Below are positions 21,632-33,900 of a stretch of DNA of 64,000 bases, piece by piece. Position 1 is the stretch's first letter. Each line of letters starts with the position of its first letter. A program made the position numbers and the translations under genes. Source of the DNA: Ligustrum vulgare (taxonomy: Eukaryota; Streptophyta; Magnoliopsida; Lamiales; Oleaceae); the NCBI GenBank assembly GCA_963555705.1, contig OY743184.1:26746639-26810638 (forward strand), written 5' to 3'. Under the pieces are notes generated by a model. The model made no database searches. It was not told the DNA's origin and saw only the letters and a list, made by a program, of their open reading frames with translations.

Positions 21632-22003
21632 CTACTTGTAGTAAGACTTCAAATTCTCCACATTCCATGGCCGAGGAAGATGTTTTAAATCCATTGTGTG
21701 GAGGCTGTACGAGCCTTTTCCCACTTTTCGAATGACTTCGTATGGTCCTTCCCAAATAGGTCCAAGTTTCCTAGGTTGATGACCGGCGGCCTCACTTTGA
21801 TGGAGGACAAGATCTCCCAATTTGAATTCTCTCTTCTTCACTCGGATATTAAACTTCTTGGTCATGGTTTGTTGATAAGCAGCTATTCTTAAGACGGCAT
21901 TTTCCCTAACTTCTTCCAGAAGATCCAGACTTTCTCTCTGTCCCTCAATCTGGTCGGGTGATTCTGTAGTCATTACATGGAAGTTGGGAATTGTTACTTC
22001 TAC
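21632..22003 (-). pseudogene. Tat-like Ty3/gypsy integrase C-terminus
   Basis: On the minus strand the frame reads IPNFHVMTTESPDQIEGQRE, LDLLEEVRENAVLRIAAYQQ, then VKKREFKLGDLVLHQ and GPIWEGPYEVIRKVGKGSYS. It ends RPWNVENLKSYYK and a stop at 21632. This is the integrase C-terminal domain (GD-VL------LGP-WEGPY pattern) with the RPWN-ENLK-YY ending typical of Tat-group elements. Everything upstream (catalytic core, RT, RNase H, protease, gag, 5' LTR) is missing: sequence changes abruptly at 22004 to a hAT-like end. No stop occurs inside the remaining part. Confidence 0.85.
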
Positions 22004-22087
22004 TTAGGGATGTCAACGAGCCGATCCGAGCCGGCTCGCGAGCCGAGATCAAGGCTTGAGCTTTTTGAGGTCGAGCTTTTTTTGGCC
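22004..22087. mobile_element. hAT-like terminal fragment
   Basis: It starts TTAGGGATGTCAACGAGCCG and continues with GAGCC/GGCTC alternations, like the ends of plant hAT elements. The opposite terminus is not seen; 84 bp separate the Tat integrase from the truncated gypsy LTR. Confidence 0.45.
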
Positions 22088-22612
22088 CGAGAGTAAATTG
22101 ACCCTTCCACGTAATCGCGCAACATATACCCACGCGATCGCGTGGCTCTTTCAGATCTCAAATTTTTGTCTATTTTCCGTGTTATTTAATTATTATTTTT
22201 ATTTTGAATCCTTTTTCAGAGGTTATGCACGTTTTTGACATTATATTGTGTTTTCATTCATTATTGTAAGAACAACTTGGATGTTTGATAATTGATTAAG
22301 AGTTTTCTCTAGGAAAAAGGAGGATACGTGTTCTTATTCTTCAAGAACACCCTTTGAACTTATTAAAGATTCTTGAATCTTTGTGGCGTTCCAACCCAAA
22401 ACTTATCAAGGAATTTGACATCCCTTGTGGTGTTCGACAACCATGGTTCTTGTTCCTCATCATCAATTCATTGCGTCGTGAATCTTGGGTCAAGGTCCTA
22501 TCGTCTATCTTTTTATTGTTTTATTGTCATTAGTTTTTCAATTTAGATCTTTCCTAGTTGTTTTCGTTGTTATTCTGAGTTTACATCGCGTTTCCTAAAA
22601 GGATTCACATCA
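22088..22612 (+). repeat. 5' LTR (truncated) of a gypsy derivative
   Basis: Matches 24777-25273 along its length (gagagtaaattga, cgcgatcgc, ttttgtctatttt, cttcaagaacaccctttgaa, cgtcgtgaatcttgggtcaa). Relative to the 3' LTR it lacks the first 214 bp; the missing part is replaced by the hAT-like fragment. It ends ...CATCA just before the primer binding site. Confidence 0.8.
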
Positions 22613-22614
22613 GG

Positions 22615-22626
22615 TGGTATCACAAC
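22615..22626 (+). promoter_or_regulatory. Primer binding site
   Basis: TGGTATCACAAC begins 2 nt after the 5' LTR. It matches the start of the common initiator-Met primer site (TGGTATCAGAGC) at the first eight positions and then differs. Confidence 0.7.
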
Positions 22627-22914
22627 TTGAATCTAAATCTAGTTCTTGATATTTCTTGATTTTCTTGTGTTCTTCATGTCTTCATAGTTTTTCTAGCTTG
22701 ATCTATAAAAAGTTCCAATAAAAATTCAAACATGTTTATTTTACTCAATTATTATTCAAATTCAGTTCTGTTTGTTTTGCGATATTCGTAGTCAAATTAT
22801 TGGGTCTAAAAAGCTCAAAATTCATAAATTTCAAGAATATTTCAAAAATTTCTCAATTGCCAATTTTTATTTGTTCTTCTTCGTGTCTTCCATTGTAATA
22901 ATTCTTGAATCTTT

Positions 22915-24380
22915 GATTGGTTCTTTGGGCACTTGAAGAGGAAATTACGAATGATACAGGAGCAAAAATTATAGACATGAGGAAATTTTTATTTCTTGTT
23001 TTGTTATTAACCATGTCTCAGAGGGAAGAATCTGCATCATCATTGTCAATAGGGGGAAACAAAGGAGTTGAAATGAGAGAATTAGCAGCTTCGTCAATGA
23101 ATCATAACAAACATCATGAAGGTATGAATATGATGGATAGGCATGATGTGGGCATAATGGCAGCTATGCAGGAACAATTTGAGAAATTGATGACTAGAGT
23201 GGATAGGTATGATGAAAGTAATACTCAATTGTGAAGGGAACTAACTCATACGAGTCCTAGAGATAGAAGGGGTGGCGAGAGTGATCATAGGAGAGGAAAT
23301 AATCCTAGGTTTGGATATGTGTTTCATGATGTGGGGTTCGGAAAGTGAAGGGAGTAATGTACAATCATCCATGGCTAGTGTAAGAAGGAGAAGGGATAGA
23401 TGAGATAGGTATGAAAGGGGAAATAATCGGAGACATCGTGGTGATCGAGATGAAGTGGAAGGTAATCTTATGCAATTTGCGACCCGATTTTCCAATCGGG
23501 TCCCTGGTTCTTCGGTCCGCCCAGTCGGGCCGAGTCGGACAACACTGATATTAAGTGTTTTAAATTGGGTTCGGGTAATTTTGCATCTCAATGTCCTAAC
23601 AAACAGGTAATGATTATACATAATGGGGAAATCAGTTCGGATGATGAATTTACTAGAATACCTAAATTAGAGGATGTTAGGACTAGTAGTGGTGATAGTG
23701 AGGGATTGACTTATGCTATGAAGGGTTCTCTTGTTAATAGGCATGTCCTTAGTGCTAGAATTAAGGTGAATGGTGTTGTTGAACAAAGGAATAACCTATT
23801 TCACATTAGGTGCGTAGTGGATAAAAAGATTTGTGGATTGGTGATAGATGGGGAAAGTTGTGCGAATGTAGTTAGTACTATTTTGGTTGAAAAATTGGGG
23901 TTGTCTAAAATTAAACATCCTAATCCTTAAAAATTGTAGTGGTTTATCGAATCAGGGTAAATTAAGGTGAACGGGCAGGTTAAGGTTAAGTTTACTATTG
24001 GGGGGTACAAGGATGAGGTGGTTTGTGACGTGGTGCCTATGCATGTTGGGCATATTTTGTTGAGAAAGTTATGACAACATGATAGGAGGGTGTTACATAA
24101 TGGGTTTAAAAATTAATATTCTTTTGTAAAGGGAGGAAAGAAAATTATTCTCGCTCCTTTATCACTCAAGGAGGTCCAAGATGATCAACTGAAAATAAAA
24201 AGTGAGCTTGAGGAGAAAATGAGAGGGTTGAGGCCACGTCCTCAGAAAAAAGAGAGGTAGTGAAAAATGAGAAAATGAGAATTGAGGCCATGACCTCAGA
24301 AAAAGGAGATCGTGAGTGCAAAGAGAAAAAGAAAAGAGTGTCCACCCACAAAATGAACTTTGATTAATTCTATTTTGCAG
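22915..24380 (+). pseudogene. Ty3/gypsy gag-protease-linker without RT or integrase
   Basis: 22917-23234 is gag-like (MNMMDRHDVGIMAAMQEQFE, a coiled segment). After several stops a degenerate zinc knuckle appears near 23548-23590 (CFKLGSGNFASQC, which lacks the second Cys and the His spacing). 23600-23930 holds the protease region (NLFHIRCVVDKKICGLVIDG, then ESCANVVST). A stop precedes 23960-24100 (VNGQVKVKFTIGGYKDEVVC, VVPMHVGHIL). The protease-RT linker phrase LAPLSLKEVQDDQLKIK follows, then an acidic stretch with stops. RT, RNase H and integrase never appear. About 180 bp later the extreme pol C-terminal phrase LNPFQERGDD overlaps the PPT. The internal deletion therefore removed everything between linker and pol end. 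Confidence 0.8.
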
Positions 24381-24562
24381 GTATCAAAATCAAATAATAA
24401 CATTAAACTCGGGAAGAAAGTTACTTGCAAGAAAGAATAACCCAAAAAGTTGAAGGGAAATCTAAAGTATGAGCAAGATCCAATCGGGAATAAAGGCCGA
24501 AGTTACAAGAGAAAAGGACAAATTGCAGATTTGAGGTTGAATCCTTTTCAAGAGAGGGGGGA

Positions 24563-25273
24563 TGATGTGATCCAAGGAAGGAAGTCAAATGAAAGATCAA
24601 GTTTTCGTGGGTGCAATAGCAATCTCAAGGTAAAAATGTGCAAGTTTTGTGTTAGACTTGAGTCGGAGATCAAATTGGATCAATGCAATTCAAAGGGACG
24701 AAGAAGGAGTCAGACTTCAACCACGCGATCGCATGGTGTAAAGAGGGCGATCGCGCATGGTGTCAAAAAAGTGACCTGAGAGTAAATTGATCCTTCCACG
24801 CGATTGCGTGCATTATACCCTCGCGATCGCATGGCTCTTTCGGATTTGGGTTTCGCGAATTTTTGTCTATTTTATGTTTTATTTAATTATTAATTTTATT
24901 TTGAACCCTTTTGCAGCTAGGTTTAGGTTATGCATATTTTTGACATTAAATTGTGTTCTAATTCATTATTGTAAGGACAACTTTGGTTTTTGATAATTGA
25001 TTGAGAGTTTTCTCTAGGAAAAACGAGGATTCATTTTCTTGTTCTTCAAGAACACCCTTTGAACTTATCAAGGAATTTGACACCCCTTGTGGTATTCGAA
25101 AACCATGGTTCTTGTTCCACATCGTCAATTCATTCCGTCGTGAATCTTGGGTCAAGGTCCTGTCGTCTACATTTTATTGTTTTGTTGTCATTATTTTCTG
25201 AATTTAGATATTTACTAGTTTTTTTCGTTGTTATTTCGCATTTTCTTCACGTTTCCCAAAAGGGATTGCATCA
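24563..25273 (+). repeat. 3' LTR of the gypsy derivative
   Basis: Starts TGATGTGATCC right after the polypurine run AGAGAGGGGGG (24551-24561). Ends GCATCA at 25273, where copia reverse-transcriptase sequence begins. At 711 bp it is 214 bp longer than the aligned part of the 5' LTR. It carries GCGATCGC palindromes near 24723, 24748, 24800 and 24822. Confidence 0.75.
24720..24840. repeat. Cluster of GCGATCGC palindromes in LTR U3
   Basis: CCACGCGATCGCATGG, GGCGATCGCGCATGG, CCACGCGATTGCGTG and CTCGCGATCGCATGG lie within 120 bp. The 5' LTR keeps two (near 22108 and 22128, the latter the perfect CCACGCGATCGCGTGG). Confidence 0.8.
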
Positions 25274-25960
25274 CTTCATGTCAAATTTTGAATTCAACAT
25301 ATTTTTGGTATACGTAATAATTTTATCTTTGCAACCAACTGTAAGCATGTCATCCACATAATGACATAAAATGACATAACCATTTTCTTTGTCTTTAAAT
25401 ATATTTGTTACACTAATTGATCTTAAATTCACATTCCATCATGACATGATCAAACTTTTCATGTCATTGTTTGGGTGCTTGTTTCAAGTCATACAATGAC
25501 TTTATCAATTAACAAACTTTCTTTTCCTACCCTAGTGATGAAAAACCCTCAAGTTGTTCCATATAGATTTCTTCCTCTAGATCTCCATTCAAAAAGGTAT
25601 TTTTAATATCTATTCAATGTACTTCTAGATTATGCAGTGCTGCAATTGCAAGTATCATCCTTGTAGGTGTTATTCTCATTACTGAAGAATATGTATTGAA
25701 GTAATCATAGTCTTTTCATTGTCTGTAGCTTTTATTACTTATCTGACCTTATACTTATCAGTAGTTCCACTTGCTTTCATTTTTCTTTTTAAAATACATT
25801 TGTAGCCTGGTGGTTTGCTTTCCGCAGGAATATGCACCAGCTCCCAAGTATGGCTTTGCAAAATGGAATATATTTCACTTTTAATGGTCCCTTTCCATTG
25901 AGGTACTTTTAAAAAGTTCATAGCTTCTTTGAAGCTTTGAGGTTCAGTTTCTAGCATATA
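25274..25960 (-). pseudogene. Ty1/copia reverse transcriptase, cut by the gypsy LTR
   Basis: The RT N-terminus reads ETEPQSFKEAMNFLKVPQWK and TWELVHIPAESKPPGYKCIL on the minus strand (25957-25739). Frame-shifted sequence leads to an intact YVDD catalytic motif (codons at 25349-25360, CHYVDDMLTVG). The frame ends NSKFDMK exactly at the LTR edge 25273. The rest of RT and the RNase H are absent from the other side of the gypsy element, so the insertion was followed by loss of the left part. Confidence 0.8.
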
Positions 25961-25999
25961 GGTCAGAAAATAAGACCAAAAGATTTTTCTGTAATTTCT

Positions 26000-27170
26000 C
26001 GTTTGCTACGGCTTGGTTTAACCAAAACTTTCTCTTCTAGTCCTTGGCTTTGATTATTCTGAATCAGTCTTATATGTCCGTTTAGAAGAGCTTGCTTCCT
26101 CTTTAGACCTGTATGGAAATACATATTTAAAGAATGAAGCATTTCTCAATTTCATTATCGTGTATTTGTGTATGTTCGTAATGTTAGAATCAAATACAAG
26201 AGGTCGCTAAGCAACTACTGTTATGTGCATATCCAATGAAAATGCAATCAATAGTTTTTTGTTCTTATTTTCACCTTCTTTGATATAGGTATAACCTCTT
26301 TGGTAAGAGAACCCCAAACTCGTAAGTATTTGTAGAAAGGCTCCTCCCTTTCCATTACTCATAGGGACTTTGATCTTTTTTTCTTTTGGGGCATCTTATT
26401 TAAAAGTTCATTAGCTGATAACACAACTTCCATTACATGTTTTGAGGTAATCCAATACTTAATAACATTGCATTCATCATTACTTTCAATGTACGATTTT
26501 GCATTCAACAACATCATTTTGCTTGGTTATTATGGAGCCATCGTTTCATGTTTGATTCTATGTTGTGCACAGAATTCACCAAATGATGCTTCGTATTCAC
26601 CATCTCTATCATTTCTCCATACTTTTATTTTCTTTTTGAGTTGATTCTCAACTTCATCTTATAGAGAACAAATTTCTCTATAGTTTCGTCTTTGCTTTTA
26701 AACAAATACACAAAATAATATTTTGTGCTATCATCTATAAAAGTAATAAAATACTTGTTGCCTTCCCTTGTTTCTACATATTTTAAATCACATATGCTAG
26801 TTTGAATTAAATCAAGTGGTTTAGTTTTTCTTTTAACAGATTGAAATAATGACCTTATCAGTTTTATGTCAATAGAAGTTTCACACTTATATTTATTAAT
26901 TTGGAAAGTAGGTATGCAACTTAAGTTAATTAACCTATGCAAAGTGTCATAATTAATATGTCTCGGTCGACAATGCCATAAATTGGAAGACTCAAGCAAG
27001 TAAATGGAAGAGTTATTCATTTTAGGCTTAATCACCATTAAATTGAAGTTGAAAAGCCCATCAGAAATATATACTTTTCCTACAAACATTCTAGACTTAG
27101 ACAAAGTTACTTTATCTTACTCAAACACCGTGTGAAAGTCATGCTTATTCAACAGCGAGTCAGACACCAA
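26000..27170 (-). pseudogene. Ty1/copia integrase region
   Basis: 27104-26625 encodes the GAG-pre-integrase segment (SSNLWHCRPRHINYDTLHRL, the WH-R-GH-N-like zinc finger) and the start of the integrase core (PLDLIQTSICDLKYVETREG followed by KYFITFIDDSTKYYFVYLF, holding the catalytic Asp pair region). The remainder down to 26000 is broken by stops. Confidence 0.75.
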
Positions 27171-27264
27171 ATTCTTATGAATCTTAAGCACATAGAGCAC
27201 ATTGTTAAGACTGACCTCCTTCCCATAAGTCATCTTTAGAACCACCTTTCCATGGCCCTTGATT

Positions 27265-28430
27265 TCAGAGGTCACTGAATTTCCCATAAACCTTTTTTCC
27301 CATTTTTAGTTGCTTCAAAACCACTAAACATCTCTTTATTGTAGCAAACATATCGGGTAACAATGGTGTTAGTTTAGAGCAAACATATTGGGTAGCACCG
27401 GTGTTAGTCCACAATTCTCTCAGGTTTGAGCCTATCGGATTCACTTCTAAAATAATAGTCGCGAAGTTCATTTTAGAAATGTCTTGTGCAATGTCATCAA
27501 CCATGTTTGCCCTTTTTTCTTGTTTCTTTTAGAGAATATATACTCCGTGGATTTGTGACCTATTTTTTCAAAATTGAAGCATTTTCCAGAGAAACTCTTC
27601 TTGGAAACTCCTCCTTTTGGTCCCAAATTTTGTCCTTTTCCGAATGACACGAACTTGTTCTTGTTGATCCTAGAGTTTTGGCTATACCCTACAACATTAA
27701 CCTTAGCCACGCCGGATTGAACCCTTTGTTTTCGAAACCTTTGTTGTTTTCCTCGATGCAAAGTCAAACAATAAGTTCTTTAATGTTCATTTCTCGCTTT
27801 TGCTTTAGGTAGTTTTTGAAATCCTTCCATGTAGGAGGTAGCTTTTTAATCATTGCTGCCACTTGGACGGATTTAGTCATGACCATTCCCTCGAAGTGAA
27901 CCTCATGCAAAAATCACTTGAAGTTCTTGTACTTGATTGATTACAGGTTTATTATCCACCATTTTACAGACCAGGAAGCGGTCAACAAGAAATTTCTTGG
28001 CTTTGATATCCTCGATTTTATATTTTCGATCCAAAGACTCCTACTATTCTTAGCCATTTTTATTGTGTTGTACATGTTGTACAATGAATTTTCCAAGCTG
28101 TTCATTACATAAGTCCAGTATAGAAAATTAGAATGCTTCCAAGCCTCAGCCAACTGATTGCCTGAATGTCTTATTCACCCCCTTGGAGTATCAGAGCATT
28201 CTCAATCAAAAATCTCGCATGATTCAAGGTGGTTAGATAGAAGAGCATCTTTTGTTGCCACCTCTTGAAATTTAACCCTTTGAATTTTTCTAATTTTTCT
28301 CCGTGATTAATCAGAATCGTGGTATAGTAGCTATAGTTTGGGTTGCATTGAGACTTGACACTTGAGTCACAATCTCTTTTTCCAACTTCTACAACTCTAG
28401 TGGTTGAATCAATTGCCATTTCTGAAAAGA
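27265..28430 (-). pseudogene. Ty1/copia gag (UBN2-type), zinc knuckle and protease
   Basis: Gag begins MAIDSTTRVVEVGKRDCDSS at 28419, reaches LNFKRWQQKMLFYLTTLNHA, and is frame-shifted near 28165. It continues as WKHSNFLYWTYVMNSLENSL and ISKPRNFLL. The nucleocapsid box at about 27590 is degenerate (CFNFEKIGHKSTEY: second and last Cys lost). The protease at about 27415 has WTNTGATQYVC, with Asn in place of the catalytic Asp of DTGA. These losses show a dead copy. Confidence 0.8.
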
Positions 28431-29740
28431 CAAAACAAAAATTAGTTGTTTGAAATGAAACTGGAATAAGGTAGTAAATGTTTGATCTTCAAGAATATGT
28501 TTTTGATTAATGAAATCATGTTTGGGTCAATCTATTTTAAGTTTGTTTGTAAATAATGATTAGAATACAAATTAAAATGCTTTTTGATTGAGAACGTAAT
28601 TAAAAAAAATTGTAAATTGTAAAACTAGAAACAAATTAGTGAACTAAGTGTCGAGCAGATTCTAGAAACCGAGGATTGTGAACACATAGTTTCCTTAAAA
28701 TAGATTTGTCCCCTCACCAATGTGCTTCGAGGAATTTGAGTGTCTATTTCCCAGGATACAATAGGAGAACCAACGGTTTACATGGCACAAAGTTACTTCT
28801 TTGGTGAACTAAGCTACAGCCTGAACAGAACTAACAAGGACACTGGAATACAAAGGAAGTGAGAGTTTTCGGAGTTGAGTTGATGAAGAATTTGTGTTTC
28901 TTTGGTTGTTGGAAATGGACCAATACCAATATATATAATCTCTTAGATGCCTATTGAACTCCTCACAGTTTCGATTGTTATGGAAACTAAACACCCATTG
29001 ACTTGCCACCTCTTGAAATTTAACCCACTGAATTTATCCGATTTTTCTCCGTGATTAATCAAAACCTTAGTATAGTAGCTACAGTTTAGGTTACACCGAG
29101 ACTTGACACTTGAGTCACAATCTCTTTTTCCAACTGCTACAACTCTAGTGGTTGAATCAATTTCCATTTCTGAAAACACAAAACAAAAATTAGTTGTTTG
29201 AAATTAAACTAGAATAAGGTAGTAAATGTTTGATCTTCAAGAATATGTTCTTGATTAACCAAATCATGTTTGGTTCAATCTGTTTTAAGTTTGCTTGTAA
29301 ATAATGATCAGAATACAAATTAAAATGCTTTTTGATTGAGAATGAAATTAACAGAAATTGTAAATTGCAAAAATAGAAACAAAATAGTGAACTAAGCATC
29401 GAGCATATTCTAGAAATCGAGGATTGTGAACACATAGTTTCCTTAAAATAGATTCGTCCCCTCACCAATGTGCTTCGAGGAATTAGAGTGTCTATTTCCC
29501 AGGATACAATAGGAGAACCAACAGTTTACATGGCACAAAGTTACTGCTTTGGTGAACTAAGCTGCAGCCTGAACAGAACTAACAAGGACACTGGAATACA
29601 AAGGAAGTGAGAGTTTTCGGAGTTGAGTTGAGGAAGAATTTGTGTTTCTTTGGTTGTTGGAAATGGACCAATATATATAAGCTCTTTTGAACTCCTTGCA
29701 GTTTTGGGTGTTATGGAAATTAAACACCCATTGAATAGTG
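28190..29740 (-). repeat. Tandem duplication of copia 5' LTR + leader + gag start
   Basis: Two near-identical blocks lie head to tail. Block A (about 28225-28995) and block B (about 29009-29730) each contain, read on the minus strand, LTR/promoter sequence (cttatatatattgg in B), a leader, and the gag start through FKRWQ. In block B the gag frame (MEIDSTTRVVAVGKRDCDSS) breaks right after FKRWQ into the LTR of block A (GGGTGTTTAGTTTCC). They differ by scattered substitutions and short indels. Confidence 0.75.
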
Positions 29741-30424
29741 TTTACTGTGGGAAATTAATAAGGTAGTCGGAAAGTTTAGTCATATTTTTTAATAAAAAAA
29801 TTACAAAACGTGGACTGTACCGTGTGGCGAATTTTAGGTCTAAGTCATGCGTACACGAGTTCATGATTTGCACCCCATGTGCGTGCACATTGAGAGATAC
29901 TCTGTGACACACATGATTATACACTTCCAAATTGAATCTATTTATAAAGTGGTCCTAAGTTTCATAATCTTCTAATGTGGGATAAGCTTTAACTTCTCAA
30001 AATTTCCTCTTTCCAATCTTCATCTTTGAGCTTCAATTTCTCATTCTCTCAAGCATCAATTCGGGCATGTGAATATATGATTTTGATATATTCTTATCGA
30101 TGAGAACTCAAATCCACTTTCATTTTTCATAGAATAAAGACGGGTCCCACAAAATTCATGCACAAAAATGGCATATCAAAATCTTTGTTTTCCTTATTTT
30201 CCAACACTTAAAACCGCGTCAAAGAGAAATAATGACAGAGAAAAAATTATCCATCAACCTCATATACAAAAATCCCTCTCTAGTGTAGATATTTTTGATA
30301 AAAAAAAAAATTAGTAAATTTCATGGAGGTCGAGAAATTGGTACAACAAAGAAAATAGCCAAAAGTTAGAAATCAACTACAAAGGCAATCGAAGAAAATT
30401 GAAAAGAAAGGTAACAAAGAAATT
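29741..30424. other. Unassigned stretch with LTR-like words
   Basis: On the minus strand ATCCCACATTAGAAG (about 29980) and TTTATAAATAG (about 29940) resemble a small LTR promoter, but no second copy or borders are visible. The rest shows no coding signal. Confidence 0.3.
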
Positions 30425-30580
30425 CCATGTTTGGTGGGGATTAAAATTAAAATTTTAGTAGATTTTAATTTGATGAAATACATGGTTGAAAAATTTTAGT
30501 TCCCATTAAATATGTGGTTAGAATAAAATATCAAATTCTATTTAAATTAAAATATAGATTTTAATCCCTACGAAACATGG
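30425..30580. mobile_element. Foldback MITE, 156 bp
   Basis: The left end CCATGTTTGGTGGGGATTAA and the inverted right end CCATGTTTCGTAGGGATTAA match at 18 of 20 positions, and the match continues into AAAT. AT-rich interior, no ORF. Clear TSD not seen; superfamily not assigned. Confidence 0.65.
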
Positions 30581-30748
30581 ACTTAAAGACCTTAACTTAT
30601 ACTTTAAAGAAAATGAAAATTATATGAAACAAACAATTTTAGTGGATTAAAAAACACTTGATTTTTCTAAACAACATAAAAAGGCAATAAGCGAAAAACC
30701 TAAGCTAAATCCCAAATATCTGGTAATGTCACCTGAAAATAAAGCAAT

Positions 30749-30820
30749 TGTTATAAAATAGAGAGAAAAAGAGAGAAGACTAAAGAAGTGAATAAACTTG
30801 TGATTTATTAAGAGCCAGAG

Positions 30821-30870
<50 letters not shown>

Positions 30871-30953
30871 ATGAGGATTAGGGATACATAAGGTAATAAT
30901 ATCTATATGTTGCAGGGTACAAATGCCATTTACTATATGATATAATATTTACA
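30749..30953 (-). repeat. 3' LTR of the old copia, with (TA)n microsatellite
   Basis: On the minus strand the LTR begins TGTAAATATTATATC after the PPT AAGGGGAGTAT and ends ...TATAACA. A (TA)n run (30824-30868) sits inside, lengthening it relative to its partners at 50624-50781 and 63246-63371. Confidence 0.7.
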
Positions 30954-30964
30954 ATACTCCCCTT

Positions 30965-33900
30965 GAATAACATATTACAAAATATCTACCTCGATAAACC
31001 TTGTTTGATAAAAACATAATCAGACAAAAATATCAAACAAAGAAAGAACAATATAATTATTTTAGAGTATTAATAAATAATGCCTCATTAAAACCTTGAT
31101 AGAAAAACTCAGTGAGACAAAACTGAAGTGAAGAAAAAATATTATATCTATTCCCCTGATATTGATCATTGTAAATCATTGACTTGACATATCCCGATAT
31201 CATGAACCAATTTCTTGAATGTAGATGTTTACAGTGCCTTTGTGAATAAATCATCTATATTGCCACTTGAGTGAGTTTTTTGAACATTGATATCACCAGT
31301 TTTCTGAAGCTCATGCGTATATAAGAATTCTGGAGAGATATGCTTTGTTTAGTCTCCTTTGTTGAAGCCTCTTTTGAATTGTGCAATAGTTGAAGTCAAT
31401 CTGCATGATGCTTGGATATGATGGGACATGTTCCTAACCATACACATTCTCGACTTGCCTTATGGATTGTAATAATTTATAAATGATTTGAATATGTTGT
31501 CGTGTGTGTTTGCTACACAGATCTTCACAACATAGCTATTCCACCATGTGCAAACACATGTCTTATTTGCGATCTATCTTTATGTGGATCAAAGAGATAA
31601 CCTGCATCTGCATATCCTACTGAAGAAGATCTCAATTCTTGCGAATAAAATAATCCCATATCCATGGTATCCTTTAGGTATCGAAAAATTTGTTTAACAC
31701 CATTTCAACGTCTTCAATTTTGTATAGAGCTATATCTTGCAAGGAGATTTACATATAAAAATATGTTTGGTAAAGTAAAATTTGGCAAGATATTTTAATG
31801 CTCTAATTGCACTAAGGTATGGTACTTCAGGATCATGATTTTCTTTTCTCCATCTACAGTTGGACGAAATAGATCTGTTTTCACATCAAGTGATCGAAAA
31901 ATCATAGGGGATGCCAATGTATGTGCTTTATCCATATACAAATGATTTAAGTCTTTTTCTGTATAAGAAGATTGATGAAAATAATCCTTCTAAAAAATGT
32001 TCAATCTGCAAACCAAGATAAAATTTGGTTTTTCCTAAATCTTTCATCTAAAGTTCATTTTTAAAATAATATATAGTTTCATTGAGCTCTCCAAAAGTTC
32101 TAATTAGATTAAAATCATCCATATATACTACAATAATTGCCAATCCACTGTTTTTTTTCTTAATGGAAACACACGGGCAAATTTCGTCATTTTTATAACC
32201 CTCCTTCAACAAATATCCGCTGAGATGATTATACCATATGCATCCGGATTATTTCAATCCATATAATGATCTTTACAACTTAATAGAGAACATAATTTTT
32301 GAGCATGTATTATTTATTTCTTGCATTTTTAGTCCTTCAAGGACTCTCATGAATATGTCTCTATCAAGTGAACCATATAGGTAGGTAGTTACTACATCCA
32401 TGAAGCATAAATCAAGCCTTTATGACAAGTCAAACTAATTAAAAATCTAATATTAATAGTATCCATTACGGGAGAATATGTTTCCTCGTAATCAATTCCT
32501 AATCTTTTAGAGAAATGTTGAGCTACAAGTTGAGTTTTGTATCTTGTAATCTCATTATTTCCTTCATCTTCCTTAAAAAAAAAAAAAACTCATTTTTATC
32601 CTACAGGGATCACAAATTTAAGTGTTCGAACTACAGGTCCGAACACATTTCTTTTTTCTAAGGGATTTAAATCCTCATGTATGACTTCCTTTCACTTTGA
32701 CCAATCATTTCTATTCAGACAATCTTTAACGGACGGTGGTTCATGATCTTTTTCTTGCATTATTTCAAGATCCACATTAAAAGGCGAAAATATCATCTAT
32801 GACAATATTATGAGACAATAACTAATTTATTAAAATCTCATTATTAACAGACATTTGTGGTTCTACAGTAACCATATCTTCAATGATTGATTGATCAATA
32901 ATTTCTAATATTACTTCTTTTGAATTTTTTGGTGGGTTTTTCTCTTGTAATTTTCTTTTTCGAGGTACGGAGTCTTTAGCACTAACTGGTCGACCACGCT
33001 TCTAGCGTATTTGAGATTCATTGGCTACAACAAATTGTCCTTCAGATACATCAATCTTTGCAGGAATATTTTCTTTTGGTGTATATAGTTAAATGCAACT
33101 CTTTGCAAGTACATGATTCTCCAACCTCTTGTCCACATTAATTGTTGTGGGATCAAAGTGAGATAACGTTGTTTCTTTCCAAGAAATTTTACCATTTTTA
33201 GGATGTAGTTTTGCTCCTCCCAGGGTTGGAAAAGTCATCTAAACAAAATGACAATCTGTAAAATATCTATTAAATAAGTCATCATTAACGGTTCAAGATA
33301 CTTTATTATATCGATGGTGCATCAAAACCAACATTCCAAGTCTTCACTGGAGACCCATTTTGGTACGTAGTGGGGGCGAAATTGAGACTTGGATAGCACA
33401 ACTGAAAACTCGTAAGCGAGAAATACTAGGTTTATGACCAAATGCAATTTGTAAAGGAGAATATTGCTAATACATAGTTGGTCTTAAACTAACCAATGAT
33501 GCAGCATCTAATGTGACATGACCCCAAATAGAAGCTCGAAGTTTTATTTTCATGAGTAATGATCTAACAATTAATTATAGACTTTTGATAAATGACTAAT
33601 CTGATCCATTTTCTGTATGGACATGAACAACTGAATGTTCAACATCAAACCCAATTGACATAAAATAATAATTGAATGCCTGTGATCTAAATTGACTAGT
33701 GCTATCAAGAAGAATTGTCTTGATTGAATAATCAGGAAATTGATCTCGTAATTTTATGATTTGGGAAAGTAGTCTAGTAAAAGCTATATTCCTAGTAGAA
33801 TAGATAGACGTGGGACCATCTAATAGATGAATCAGTTAAAATCATAAAATAACAAAATGGTCCATATGGTGGGTGTATTGGCCACATATATCTCCTTGAA

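Noticed and set aside
29860..29990. TRIM/Cassandra-type LTR
   Set aside because: The ATCCCACATT and TTTATAAATAG words fit many small LTRs, but the 5S rRNA-like promoter boxes of Cassandra are absent and no second LTR is seen.
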